In this document: in pieces, positions 1 through 7,342 of the stretch | How positions within the stretch are numbered: the stretch's first letter is position 1 | Layout: each line of letters opens with the position of its first letter | NCBI GenBank assembly: GCA_910587865.1 | Contig: CAJUNX010000001.1 | Location: 64,403 to 128,402 of the forward strand | Direction of reading: 5' to 3' | DNA from: an uncultured Roseburia sp. | GTDB lineage: Bacteria > Bacillota > Clostridia > Lachnospirales > Lachnospiraceae | DNA length: 64,000 bases | Notes under the pieces: model-generated | What the model was told of the DNA's origin: nothing | Database searches by the model: none | Seen by the model: the letters and a program-made list of their open reading frames with translations, nothing else | Position numbers and translations under genes: made by a program

Positions 1-100
1 AGAGTCTGAGAGATGAGACAGGGCTGTGATCCGCGGATCTTTACAGAGTCTGAGAGATGAGACAGGGCTGTGATCCGCGGATCTTTACAGAGTCTGAGAC
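1..100. repeat. 44-bp direct tandem repeat at window start
   Basis: Positions 1-44 and 45-88 are identical, and 89-99 begins a third copy before diverging. The array may continue left of the window. It lies directly upstream of the ribosome-binding site of the regulator gene starting at 114. It is not a CRISPR, since there are no spacers. The unit resembles other short tandem duplications in this window that lie between genes. Confidence 0.9.
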
Positions 101-113
101 GGGAGAAACAGCG

Positions 114-1337
114 ATGAATACAGTTGAGACAGAATGTAATAATGTGTTGTATGTCAGAACCTTTGACGGATTTTCCATGCGGTGGAACGGCAGTCTGATC
201 GCAGGAAGTGCGAGGTCGGGTGAATTACAGTTTACGTATCTGATGCAGATCCTTCTTCACAACCCGGTGAAGGGGGTCAGCAGAAATCAGCTGGAGGATC
301 TTCTGTTCGGGGATCGTGATATCAGTAACGTCCATCATGCGATGCAGAGTGTGATCTATAACGCGAAGAAGAAGCTGAAAAAAGCCGGGCTGCCGGACGT
401 CAATTATATTACATTAAAAAAAGGGGTTTTTTACTGGACCGAAGAGATTCCTGTGGCGGAGGATGCGGTGGAATTTGAGCGTCTGATCGTACGGGCAGGC
501 AGTGAGGAGGATACGGATCAGAAGCTGGACGATTATCTGAGAGCCTGCGATTACTACCGCGGAGAATTTCTGCCGGCGCAGGCCGGGGTGATATGGGCGG
601 CGCAGGAGGCGAGACGGTATCGGGGGATGTTCTGCGCCTGTGTGGAGAAAGCGGTGGAGCTTTTGCGGGAACGGCAGGATTATTTTCAGATGGAACGGCT
701 CGGACTTTACGCGTCCGGAACAAGCCCGCTCTCGGACTGGGAGACGGTCACCATGGAAGCGCTCGTGGCGATGGGCAGGCTGGATGATGCGAGAAAGCTC
801 TACGACGACACGGTGGAGTTTTATATGCAGGAGCAGGGACTGCGCCCGTCAAAAAAGATGATGGAGATGATGGAAAAGCTCGGGACGCAGATGAAGCACC
901 GCTATGAGGTGCTTGATGCGATCCAGACGGAGCTCTCCAGGGATAATGTGGAGCAGGAGGGCGGAGGCTATCTGTGTACATACCCGGTATTTCAGGGGAT
1001 TTATCATATGGTAAAGCGCATCATGGAGCGGGGAGGACAATCTGTCTATCTGATGCTCTGCACCGTGGTGGACGGCAGGGGAAACCCGATGAAGGAAGGG
1101 GGGTTGCTGGAGGAGCTTTCCGAGCGTCTGGGGGAGGCGATCTGCCGGTCAGTCCGGCACAGCGATGCGGTCAACCGGTATGGAAAGGGCCAGTATCTGG
1201 TGCTTTTAATCAATACGACCCGTGAGAATTGTGAGGTGGTCCAGCGGAGGATCAATTATCATTTTATTGTGGGACGGCAGAGAACGGGGGTGCAGTATTA
1301 TGTAAACAGCGTGATCTGCGAGCAGGAGAAACGGTAG
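114..1337 (+). CDS. BTAD-domain transcriptional regulator with degenerate GGDEF-like C-terminus
   Basis: The 407-residue product has an N-terminal winged-helix region (about residues 12-95). A helical-repeat bacterial transcriptional activation domain follows (about 95-265). The C-terminal 115 residues resemble a nucleotide-cyclase/GGDEF fold, but the signature is degenerate: the motif reads RYGKGQYLVLL where an active enzyme would have R-x-GGDEF. Diguanylate cyclase activity is therefore not expected, and a ligand-sensing or structural role is inferred. The ATG at 114 is chosen because GGGAGAAA lies just upstream; an in-frame ATG at 57 falls inside the tandem repeat and has no Shine-Dalgarno. 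A hypothetical gene follows 13 bp downstream, so the two are probably cotranscribed. The target genes are not evident. Confidence 0.8.
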   Translation: MNTVETECNNVLYVRTFDGFSMRWNGSLIAGSARSGELQFTYLMQILLHNPVKGVSRNQLEDLLFGDRDISNVHHAMQSVIYNAKKKLKKAGLPDVNYITLKKGVFYWTEEIPVAEDAVEFERLIVRAGSEEDTDQKLDDYLRACDYYRGEFLPAQAGVIWAAQEARRYRGMFCACVEKAVELLRERQDYFQMERLGLYASGTSPLSDWETVTMEALVAMGRLDDARKLYDDTVEFYMQEQGLRPSKKMMEMMEKLGTQMKHRYEVLDAIQTELSRDNVEQEGGGYLCTYPVFQGIYHMVKRIMERGGQSVYLMLCTVVDGRGNPMKEGGLLEELSERLGEAICRSVRHSDAVNRYGKGQYLVLLINTTRENCEVVQRRINYHFIVGRQRTGVQYYVNSVICEQEKR

Positions 1338-1350
1338 GAAGGTTAGATTC

Positions 1351-1857
1351 ATGGCAAATTCTCAGTGGTATATCGGTACGCCGAACGGCGTGGTGGTGTG
1401 TGTGGATCATTTTGAGAAACAGCAGATGGCGGGAAGATTTTATCATGCATACTGCAGCGGGCCGTTGTCGTTTGTGAATGAGGTACAGCTGATTTTCCAA
1501 CTGGAACATTTTTTTGATGAGATCAGATTCCCGCATCCAACGACAAACAGCCGCACGTTTGCGAAGGAGAAACCGGGAGTTGAAATCAGATGCGGGGGGC
1601 AGAGAGTGATGAGCGACGATGAATTGTTAAGCAGGCATGGGGATCTCGGAACATTTATCATCCGGGTACAGCACCGGCAGAACAGCAGCTGGCAGGGACA
1701 TGTCACATGGATGGAGCAGAACCGGACGATCCATTTCCGCTCGATCTGGGAGATGATCAAGTTAATCGAGAGCGCGGTGGATACGGTGAGTGAACCCGAG
1801 GATGCGGGGGAGGAGCCGGCCTGGGATGATAAAACAGATGCGAAACAGCAGGACTGA
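1351..1857 (+). CDS. hypothetical protein, 168 aa
   Basis: I do not recognise the family. The product is soluble, with no signal peptide or membrane segment. It has an aromatic N-terminus (MANSQWYIGTPNG) and an acidic, proline-containing tail. The start has the upstream AGGAAGG. It begins 13 bp after the BTAD regulator, so it may act with that regulator, but this is only a neighbourhood inference. The stop codon lies about 77 bp before the secreted transglutaminase-like gene. Confidence 0.7.
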   Translation: MANSQWYIGTPNGVVVCVDHFEKQQMAGRFYHAYCSGPLSFVNEVQLIFQLEHFFDEIRFPHPTTNSRTFAKEKPGVEIRCGGQRVMSDDELLSRHGDLGTFIIRVQHRQNSSWQGHVTWMEQNRTIHFRSIWEMIKLIESAVDTVSEPEDAGEEPAWDDKTDAKQQD

Positions 1858-1933
1858 GGGATCCCTGCAGAGAAGCAAAAACACAGAAAATCAGATATGC
1901 GACCGGCCGGGCGGACGATACGGGGAGAGAAAT

Positions 1934-2854
1934 ATGCGACGAATCAGAATCATCTGCTGTGCATTGGCTCTGATGCTGTGCGCCGCGGGGAGCGGACAGA
2001 TTGTGTCTGCGGGACAGACTACAGGCGAAGAGAACACTGCGGATCAGGGCGCGGAGAAGAACGGCTGCGCAGATGCTTCCTTTCATGCGGATCAGGCGCA
2101 GGGGAACGAACAGGTGAAGCTTGATCTCTCGGCGACGGAATACGGTTATGTGGCGGTTTTAGCCTATTCCGGTGTGAGGCTCAAGTTTCAGGTGATCAAA
2201 GGAGAGGTCACTTACAATTACGATATGTCCGGGGACGGAACGCCATCGGTCTTTCCGATCCAGAGCGGGGACGGGCGTTACACCTTCCGTGTGCTCGAGA
2301 AAGTGGCGGAGGGAAAATATGCGGTGGTTTATACGGCGGACTGTGACGTGAAGCTTCAGAGTGAGTTTGAGCCGTTTTTGCGGCCGAGCGATTATGTCAG
2401 CTACGATGCGGAGTCAGACTGTGTGAAAAAGGCAGCGGAGCTTGCCGGATCAGAGGAGAGCCGGCTTGGCGTGGTGGAGAATATATATGACTACATCTGT
2501 GAGGAGGTCACGTATGACAGGGAGCTTGCGGCGACGGTAAAGAGCGGTTATCTGCCGGATCCGGACGAGACGCTTGCCACCGGAAAGGGAATCTGTTTTG
2601 ACTACGCGTCTCTGGCGGCGGCGATGCTGCGCAGCCAGGGGATTCCGGTGAAGATGGTGTTTGGCTATGTGTCTCCGGATGATCTCTACCATGCATGGAA
2701 TATGTTTTACACGGAGGAGACCGGCTGGGTGACGGTCGGCTATGAGGTGAGCGCAGACAGCTGGAACCGGCTGGATCTGACATTCTCTGCGAACGGAAAG
2801 GACAGCAGATTTATCGGGGACGGCGGAAATTATAAAGATGCATATTATTATTAA
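1934..2854 (+). CDS. secreted transglutaminase-like protein
   Basis: The 306-residue product starts with a signal peptide (MRRIRIICCALALMLCAAGS). The ATG at 1934 follows GGGGAGAG; an upstream in-frame ATG at 1790 overlaps the previous gene and would hide the signal. A transglutaminase/protease-like core occupies about residues 175-270. The candidate nucleophile is Cys221 in GKGICFDYA, and the candidate general base is His253 in YHAWN. The third catalytic residue, usually an Asp in a W-x-x-VD motif, is not obvious: the equivalent strand reads WVTVGYEV. This may be a non-catalytic or altered member. The role is probably at the cell surface, in wall or protein processing. A strong terminator follows immediately. 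Confidence 0.75.
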   Translation: MRRIRIICCALALMLCAAGSGQIVSAGQTTGEENTADQGAEKNGCADASFHADQAQGNEQVKLDLSATEYGYVAVLAYSGVRLKFQVIKGEVTYNYDMSGDGTPSVFPIQSGDGRYTFRVLEKVAEGKYAVVYTADCDVKLQSEFEPFLRPSDYVSYDAESDCVKKAAELAGSEESRLGVVENIYDYICEEVTYDRELAATVKSGYLPDPDETLATGKGICFDYASLAAAMLRSQGIPVKMVFGYVSPDDLYHAWNMFYTEETGWVTVGYEVSADSWNRLDLTFSANGKDSRFIGDGGNYKDAYYY

Positions 2855-2905
2855 AATAAGCGGTGTGAATGTTAGAATTCACACCGCTTATTGTTTGTTT
2901 TTTTC
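2855..2905 (+). terminator. intrinsic terminator after transglutaminase-like gene
   Basis: A perfect 16-bp inverted repeat (2855-2870 with 2877-2892) with a 6-nt loop is followed by a T-rich tract. It starts one base after the TAA stop codon. Confidence 0.93.
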
Positions 2906-2919
2906 TGATCCGGTATAAT
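2891..2919 (+). promoter_or_regulatory. sigma-A type promoter of the ABC transporter operon
   Basis: TTGTTT (2891-2896), a 17-bp spacer and TATAAT (2914-2919). The -35 box sits in the T-tract of the preceding terminator, so one gene's end and the next gene's start share sequence. Confidence 0.65.
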
Positions 2920-2954
2920 GCGGCAAAAAGGAAAAGATACGGGGAGGATTTGGC

Positions 2955-3644
2955 ATGATCTTAAAGACACGGCATCTGAAAAAATATTACGGAAGGGATG
3001 AAAGCCTGGTAAAAGCGCTCGACGATGTGAATGTATCTGTGGAAGAAGGGCAGTTTGCAGCCATTATCGGAACCTCCGGCAGCGGGAAATCGACGCTGCT
3101 GAACCTGCTTGGAGGGCTGGATACGCCCACGGAAGGCAGTGTCCTGGTGGAGCAGAAAAATATCGGGGAGATGACAGAGGATCAGCTCACCGTATTCCGC
3201 AGGCGCAGGATCGGCTTTATTTTTCAGAATTATAACCTCATCCCCTACCTGACGGCATATGAGAATATTGTACTTCCTGTCCGGCTGGACGGAAGGCAGG
3301 AGGATAAAACGCTTTTGCAGGAAGTGGTTCGTTTCCTGGAACTGGATCAGAAGCTGGCGAACTACCCCAGCCATCTCTCGGGTGGCCAGCAGCAGCGGGT
3401 GGCGATCGCACGGGCGCTGATTTCGAAGCCGGCGATTATCCTGGCGGATGAACCGACCGGCAATCTGGACAGTGCGACGAGCGATAAGGTAATTGACCTT
3501 TTGAAAAGGACAAGTGAAACGTTTCATCAGACGATTGTCATGATCACGCACAACCCCCAAATCGCAGAAAAAGCGGATAAACGGATCCGCATTGAGGACG
3601 GAAAAATATGTGCGCAGGAGGAGAACGATGAAACGCAGGGATAA
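2955..3644 (+). CDS. ABC transporter ATP-binding protein (MacB/LolD-like)
   Basis: A 229-residue ATPase with Walker A GTSGSGKST (about residues 36-44), Q-loop FQNYNL, signature LSGGQQQR, Walker B IILADEPTGNLD and switch histidine in MITHN. The LSGGQQQR/DEPTGNLD combination is typical of the MacB/LolD/FtsE group, which pairs with FtsX-type permeases. The next gene is such a permease and overlaps by 17 bp. In Firmicutes such systems often handle antimicrobial peptides, lipoproteins or cell-wall signals; the substrate here is not evident. There is no adjacent two-component system of the BceRS type. Confidence 0.92.
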   Translation: MILKTRHLKKYYGRDESLVKALDDVNVSVEEGQFAAIIGTSGSGKSTLLNLLGGLDTPTEGSVLVEQKNIGEMTEDQLTVFRRRRIGFIFQNYNLIPYLTAYENIVLPVRLDGRQEDKTLLQEVVRFLELDQKLANYPSHLSGGQQQRVAIARALISKPAIILADEPTGNLDSATSDKVIDLLKRTSETFHQTIVMITHNPQIAEKADKRIRIEDGKICAQEENDETQG

Positions 3645-6042
3645 AAAAACAGCTGAAAAGATGATCGCTCTGATGGCAAAAGAGAGTCTGAGACAGAGCC
3701 GTATGCGCAATCTGTTTATCATGATAACAATCATCCTGGCATCCGCCCTGCTGACGGCGATCCTCATGTTTGCCGCGGGACAGAAGCAGAAGACGAAAGC
3801 GGAGCTTTCCCACCGGCAGCAGGTGAGCTATTACAATCTGACGGATCAGCAGCTAAAGCTTCTGGAGGAGGATGAACGGATTGCGTGTCAGATCCGGGTA
3901 AAGCAGGGAATCCTCTCCGGGATGGACGGGTTTGACGTGATGCCGTTTTATGTGAATGAGCTGTCGGATCAGATCAGAACCGGTGAGTTAGAGAGCGGGA
4001 GGATGCCGGAAGGAAAACAGGAAATCGCCGTTCCGGCGGCGCTGTCGGACAAAATGGGCATCAGACTGCAGGTCGGGAGCGAGGTGACCTTTACGTTTTA
4101 TGACGGAAATACGGAGACCTTTACCGTGACCGGGATTCTGAAAAGCTCTGATGCGGCAAAGCAGTTTTCGGTGTATGTTTCAGAGGATTATGCCAGGGAG
4201 GGCAGCCAGCTAAAGGATGCGGCGTATGAGGTGCATGCGAAATTATGCGGTGCGGAAACGATGTCGGCTGATGAATGCAGGGAGGTGATGTATCAGATCG
4301 GCGCGGACGCCGGAATCGAGCGGAAAAATGTGAATCCGTCCCGGTCATTTCTGGATACGCTTTCCGTCGATATGCAGTCGGTCAGCGTTTACGGTCTGAC
4401 AGGGCTTGTCATTCTTCTCGCAGCCGTTTTTGTGATTTACGGGGTATTCTATCTCTCAGTGATCGGAAGAATCCATCAGTTCGGTCAGCTGCGCACCGTT
4501 GGCATGACGAAAAAGCAGATGAAACGATTTGTCTCCCGTGAGGGCAGGATGCTGTTTTTCCGGTCAGCGCCTGCCGGGGTTCTGATCGGCATAATCGGCG
4601 GGGGCGTTCTGATTCCGGACGGATTTGACCTGAAAAATACGATCCTGGTGGCAGCAGCCGTGTTTGTGACGGTTTATGCAGTCACTATGCTCTCTGTCCG
4701 CAGACCGGCGCGGATCGCGTCGCTTGTCTCTCCGATGGAGGCGCTGCGCTACGTGCCGCAGGACGGAATGAAACAGGCCGTGAATAAAAAATTGTGCCGG
4801 AGTCTGACGCCTTTTGGCCTTGGCGTCATGAATTTTTCCAAAAATAAAAAGAAGGCAGTGATCACGATGTGCTCCCTCGGACTCGGCGGGATTTTATTTA
4901 TGACGGCGGCTACTTATATGTCATCGTATGATAAGGAGAAATTTGCGAGGCAGGGTTATTTTGCGGAAGCGGAATTTCGGATTCATTACCCGGTGTCGGC
5001 CATTGAGCTGAGTGAATATGGGCTGAGCGGCCTGCAGGCGGATGTGCCGCTGGGAGATGAGCTCATACAGGAGCTGTTATCCTGGGACGGGGTGAAACAG
5101 GTGACGGGAATCAAATGTCTCGGGATTCAGTTTGATGTTCCGAACCGGGATGAATACGGGACCGATGACAGTATCAGCCTGATGACCGGTGAGGAGAGCC
5201 GGAACCTCGGGGCATATCTGGAAGCGGGAAGTGCGGACTGTGATAAGCTGATGAGCGGCGATTATGTGCTTGTGGTCGATAATGATCTGGTAAAGGAGGT
5301 GTACGGCTGGGGATTTGAACCGGGGGATACGCTTTTGTTTCATTATTATGACGGCAGTAAAATGACGGAAAAGGAGATGGTGATTCTCGGCATTTTAAAC
5401 AGGCAGTATACGCTGGATCATATGACCGGAGAGGGCTGGTTTCTTATGCCGGAGCAGGCGGCCTTAAGATTGGTATCGTATCCGAGCCTGAATGGGAACC
5501 TTCTCGTGTCGACTGAGGCGGAGAAGGAGGAGGCCGTCGGAGAAAAACTCGCGGAGCTGATCAGTGAAAAGCCGGAGCTGGCGTTAGAGACGCTAAAGGA
5601 GCGCAGGATTGTCTATAAACAGGATGCGGATCAGCTGTTCGGGGCGATCAGCGGTCTGGCAATTTTTATTATGATGTTCAGTATCCTGAGCATGATGAAT
5701 ACGATGATTACAAATATAGTCACAAGAAAGCAGGAGATTGCCATGCTCGAATCCATCGGCATGGGAAAAAGGCAGATCCGTACCATGCTTCTCGGGGAGA
5801 GCCTGCTGTTAGCGTTTCTGACGATCGGAGTCACCATGACTGTCGGGACACTGTGCGGATATGCGCTCAGCAGTATGCTTTACGACATCGGCGCCTTTTA
5901 CATGGAATTCCGCTTCCCGACCGGGTTTGCATTTGCCTATACCGGCGTGCTTGTTTTAACGCCGCTTCTGATTACAATCGTGTGCATGTACGGCTTTTCG
6001 AGAGAAGCGCTCATCGAGCGGCTGCGCGGTGCGGAAGGTTAG
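3628..6042 (+). CDS. ABC transporter permease, FtsX-like
   Basis: An 804-residue membrane protein with a first membrane segment near residues 25-45, a large extracytoplasmic region and two FtsX-like blocks of three helices. One block starts around residue 245 and the other near residue 670 (VTRKQEIAMLESIGMGKRQ is a typical FtsX loop). The start at 3628 is preceded by AGGAGGAG inside the end of the ATPase gene, indicating translational coupling. The arrangement is that of a two-gene MacB-like or BceAB-like exporter. The substrate cannot be read from the sequence. The stop is followed within 8 bp by a 51-bp tandem repeat. Confidence 0.88.
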   Translation: MKRRDKKTAEKMIALMAKESLRQSRMRNLFIMITIILASALLTAILMFAAGQKQKTKAELSHRQQVSYYNLTDQQLKLLEEDERIACQIRVKQGILSGMDGFDVMPFYVNELSDQIRTGELESGRMPEGKQEIAVPAALSDKMGIRLQVGSEVTFTFYDGNTETFTVTGILKSSDAAKQFSVYVSEDYAREGSQLKDAAYEVHAKLCGAETMSADECREVMYQIGADAGIERKNVNPSRSFLDTLSVDMQSVSVYGLTGLVILLAAVFVIYGVFYLSVIGRIHQFGQLRTVGMTKKQMKRFVSREGRMLFFRSAPAGVLIGIIGGGVLIPDGFDLKNTILVAAAVFVTVYAVTMLSVRRPARIASLVSPMEALRYVPQDGMKQAVNKKLCRSLTPFGLGVMNFSKNKKKAVITMCSLGLGGILFMTAATYMSSYDKEKFARQGYFAEAEFRIHYPVSAIELSEYGLSGLQADVPLGDELIQELLSWDGVKQVTGIKCLGIQFDVPNRDEYGTDDSISLMTGEESRNLGAYLEAGSADCDKLMSGDYVLVVDNDLVKEVYGWGFEPGDTLLFHYYDGSKMTEKEMVILGILNRQYTLDHMTGEGWFLMPEQAALRLVSYPSLNGNLLVSTEAEKEEAVGEKLAELISEKPELALETLKERRIVYKQDADQLFGAISGLAIFIMMFSILSMMNTMITNIVTRKQEIAMLESIGMGKRQIRTMLLGESLLLAFLTIGVTMTVGTLCGYALSSMLYDIGAFYMEFRFPTGFAFAYTGVLVLTPLLITIVCMYGFSREALIERLRGAEG

Positions 6043-6050
6043 GGCAGGTC

Positions 6051-6261
6051 AAAGCCGCAGCGGGCCGAAAAACCGTCGCCGTCGCCCGCGGATGAGGCGG
6101 CAAAGCCGTAGCGGGCCGAAAAACCGCCGCCGTCGCCCGCGGATGAGGCGGCAAAGCCGCAGCGGGCCGAAAAACCGTCGCCGTCGCCCGCGGATGAGGC
6201 GGCAAAGCCGTAGCGGGCCGAAAAACCGCCGCCGTCGCCCGCGGATGAGGCGGCAAAGCCG
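6051..6261. repeat. four-copy 51-bp tandem repeat with 102-bp higher-order period
   Basis: Copies span 6051-6101, 6102-6152, 6153-6203 and 6204-6254, with a 7-nt partial copy at the end. Copies 1 and 3 are identical, as are 2 and 4; the two types differ at two positions, so a 102-bp dimer was itself duplicated. Each unit has inverted repeats (GCGGGC with GCCCGC; GCCGCC or GTCGCC with GGCGGC). Because 51 is divisible by 3, several frames stay open. These Arg/Pro-rich readings are artefacts. Confidence 0.95.
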
Positions 6262-6264
6262 GGG

Positions 6265-6293
6265 TTGACGAAGGGACAGAATCGTGATACGAT
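6265..6293 (+). promoter_or_regulatory. sigma-A type promoter of ferritin gene
   Basis: TTGACG (6265-6270), a 17-bp spacer and TACGAT (6288-6293), immediately after the tandem repeat and 45 bp before the ferritin start. No Fur box is obvious. Confidence 0.7.
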
Positions 6294-6338
6294 AAGCCGG
6301 ATGTAAATGAAACACAAAAGAATTCAGGAGGAAAAATA

Positions 6339-6851
6339 ATGTTAGATCAGAAGGTTGTTGCGCTGCTGAATCAGCAGGTAAATAAGGAATTTTACTCCGC
6401 TTATCTGTATCTGGATTTTTCGAATTATTATTATGACCAGGGCCTGGACGGCTTTGGCAGCTGGTACCGGGTGCAGGCGCAGGAGGAGCGCGATCATGCG
6501 ATGCTGTTTATCCAGTATCTGCAGAATAACGGCGAGAAGATTACGCTTGAGACGATTGAGAAGCCGGCGGTTGCGCTTAAGAGCGCGAAGGCGGTGCTCA
6601 GCGAGGGATTAAAGCATGAGCGCTATGTGACGGAGCTGATACATACGATCTATGCGGCTGCGTATGAGGTGAAGGATTTCCGCACGATGCAGTTCCTCGA
6701 CTGGTTCGTAAAGGAGCAGGGTGAGGAGGAGACCAACGCGGACGGTCTTGTAAAGAAGTTTGAGCTGTTCGGCGATGACCCGAAGAGCCTGTATATGCTC
6801 GATAGCGAACTCGCGGCGAGAACGTATTCTGCGCCGTCACTGGTACTGTAG
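6339..6851 (+). CDS. ftnA: non-haem ferritin (FtnA-type)
   Basis: A 170-residue four-helix iron-storage protein. All ferroxidase-centre residues known from bacterial FtnA are present at the same numbers: Glu17, Glu50, His53, Glu94, Gln127 and Glu130. The protein should oxidise Fe(II) and store it as a 24-mer cage in the cytoplasm, limiting iron-driven oxidative damage in an anaerobe. The start follows AGGAGGAAAAATA. It is monocistronic, with its own promoter (6265-6293) and terminator (6866-6895). Confidence 0.95.
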   Translation: MLDQKVVALLNQQVNKEFYSAYLYLDFSNYYYDQGLDGFGSWYRVQAQEERDHAMLFIQYLQNNGEKITLETIEKPAVALKSAKAVLSEGLKHERYVTELIHTIYAAAYEVKDFRTMQFLDWFVKEQGEEETNADGLVKKFELFGDDPKSLYMLDSELAARTYSAPSLVL

Positions 6852-6865
6852 AGAGTGTGATCAGA

Positions 6866-6895
6866 GGCTGTTGCATATTTTGCAACAGCCTTTTT
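6866..6895 (+). terminator. intrinsic terminator after ferritin
   Basis: A perfect 10-bp stem (GGCTGTTGCA with TGCAACAGCC) with a 5-nt loop, followed by TTTTTA. Confidence 0.93.
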
Positions 6896-7060
6896 ACATG
6901 CACAATTTTTAAGCAGGAATCCACCGTCGGCAATATCGGCGATGGATTTTGTATGTCAGAAGAAAAAATATGTCAATCGTATGTCAAAATGGGTAAGATA
7001 GAAACAGATACCCATTGGAAACCGCATAGAATCAGCACTTTATAAAATTTTCACACAATT
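6896..7060. other. intergenic stretch without recognised gene
   Basis: Between the ferritin terminator and the clpB operator I see no supportable gene. An imperfect hairpin pairs AATCCA with TGGATT around 6920-6955. A 62-codon open frame at 6857-7045 begins inside the terminator, has no Shine-Dalgarno and no recognisable family, and is not called. Confidence 0.5.
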
Positions 7061-7087
7061 TTAGCACTCACTACTTGACAGTGCTAA
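7061..7087 (+). promoter_or_regulatory. CIRCE operator (HrcA binding site)
   Basis: TTAGCACTC, a 9-nt spacer and CAGTGCTAA match the CIRCE consensus TTAGCACTC-N9-GAGTGCTAA with a single mismatch. The right half overlaps the -35 box of the clpB promoter, so HrcA binding would block RNA polymerase and be released on heat shock. Many Firmicutes control clpB through CtsR instead; here the HrcA site is visible. Confidence 0.93.
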
Positions 7088-7103
7088 CAATTCGTGTTAT
7101 AAC
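7075..7103 (+). promoter_or_regulatory. clpB promoter
   Basis: TTGACA (7075-7080), a 17-bp spacer and TATAAC (7098-7103). The -35 box lies inside the CIRCE element. The predicted transcript starts near 7110, leaving a 5' leader of about 233 nt. Confidence 0.9.
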
Positions 7104-7132
7104 AAATTCTGTAACAGGGATACATGGAAGAT

Positions 7133-7193
7133 CGTGTGCGCATACTGTGATTATCACACGGTATTCTTTGGCTGCCGGAGCAATCTCTGGCAG
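7133..7193 (+). ncRNA. upstream hairpins of the clpB leader
   Basis: Two hairpins precede the module shared with rnr. One pairs CGTGTG (7133-7138) with CACACG (7155-7160). The other pairs CTGCCGGAG (7172-7180) with CTCTGGCAG (7185-7193) around a CAAT tetraloop. They are specific to clpB and absent from the rnr leader. No terminator-type U-tract follows. Confidence 0.55.
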
Positions 7194-7207
7194 GAAAGCG
7201 GGGTATA

Positions 7208-7342
7208 CTGTGAAAAATCATCCTGATGGCTGATTTTCACAGGCAAATTTGTGCCGAAGCGTCACAAATTTGGATCGCAAAGTCGAATCTGATATTCGAC
7301 TTGCGTTCCTGCGCGATAAATCGCTTCGGAATGGAGGTTGCT
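7208..7342 (+). ncRNA. candidate cis-regulatory leader RNA upstream of clpB (shared with rnr)
   Basis: Three helices can be drawn. P1 pairs 7208-7220 with 7231-7242 (one bulge). P2 pairs 7244-7253 with 7263-7272 and closes a 9-nt loop CCGAAGCGT. The first eight loop bases (7254-7261) are fully complementary to CGCTTCGG at 7322-7329, just before the Shine-Dalgarno TGGAGG (7332-7337). This makes a pseudoknot. A third hairpin (7276-7304, one bulge) lies between and is clpB-specific. GCGAT/ATCGC (7313-7324) can compete for part of the pseudoknot strand. The rnr leader at 46937-47045 has the same P1, P2, loop and pseudoknot with compensatory changes and an identical 13-nt distance to the ATG. I do not recognise the class; translational control is inferred. 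Confidence 0.72.
7210..7233 (+). promoter_or_regulatory. possible 7-codon upstream ORF in clpB leader
   Basis: GTG AAA AAT CAT CCT GAT GGC TGA lies within P1 and would encode MKNHPDG. A G-rich stretch (GCGGGG, 7198-7203) lies 6 nt upstream. The rnr leader has a matching 7-codon frame (MKHQPDR) at the same place. Base pairing of P1 alone could also explain the shared letters, so translation is unproven. Confidence 0.35.

Noticed and set aside
2961..3767. 268-codon open frame on the - strand
   Set aside because: It lies antisense to the ABC ATPase, whose motifs are intact, and has no recognisable family or ribosome-binding site.
6051..6261. Possible CRISPR array
   Set aside because: Repeats are contiguous with no unique spacers and there are no cas genes.
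6011..6317. Several Arg/Pro-rich frames on both strands
   Set aside because: Produced by the 51-bp repeat, whose length is a multiple of three; no start signals.
6857..7045. 62-codon frame between ferritin and clpB
   Set aside because: Starts within the ferritin terminator, has no Shine-Dalgarno and no similarity that I recognise.
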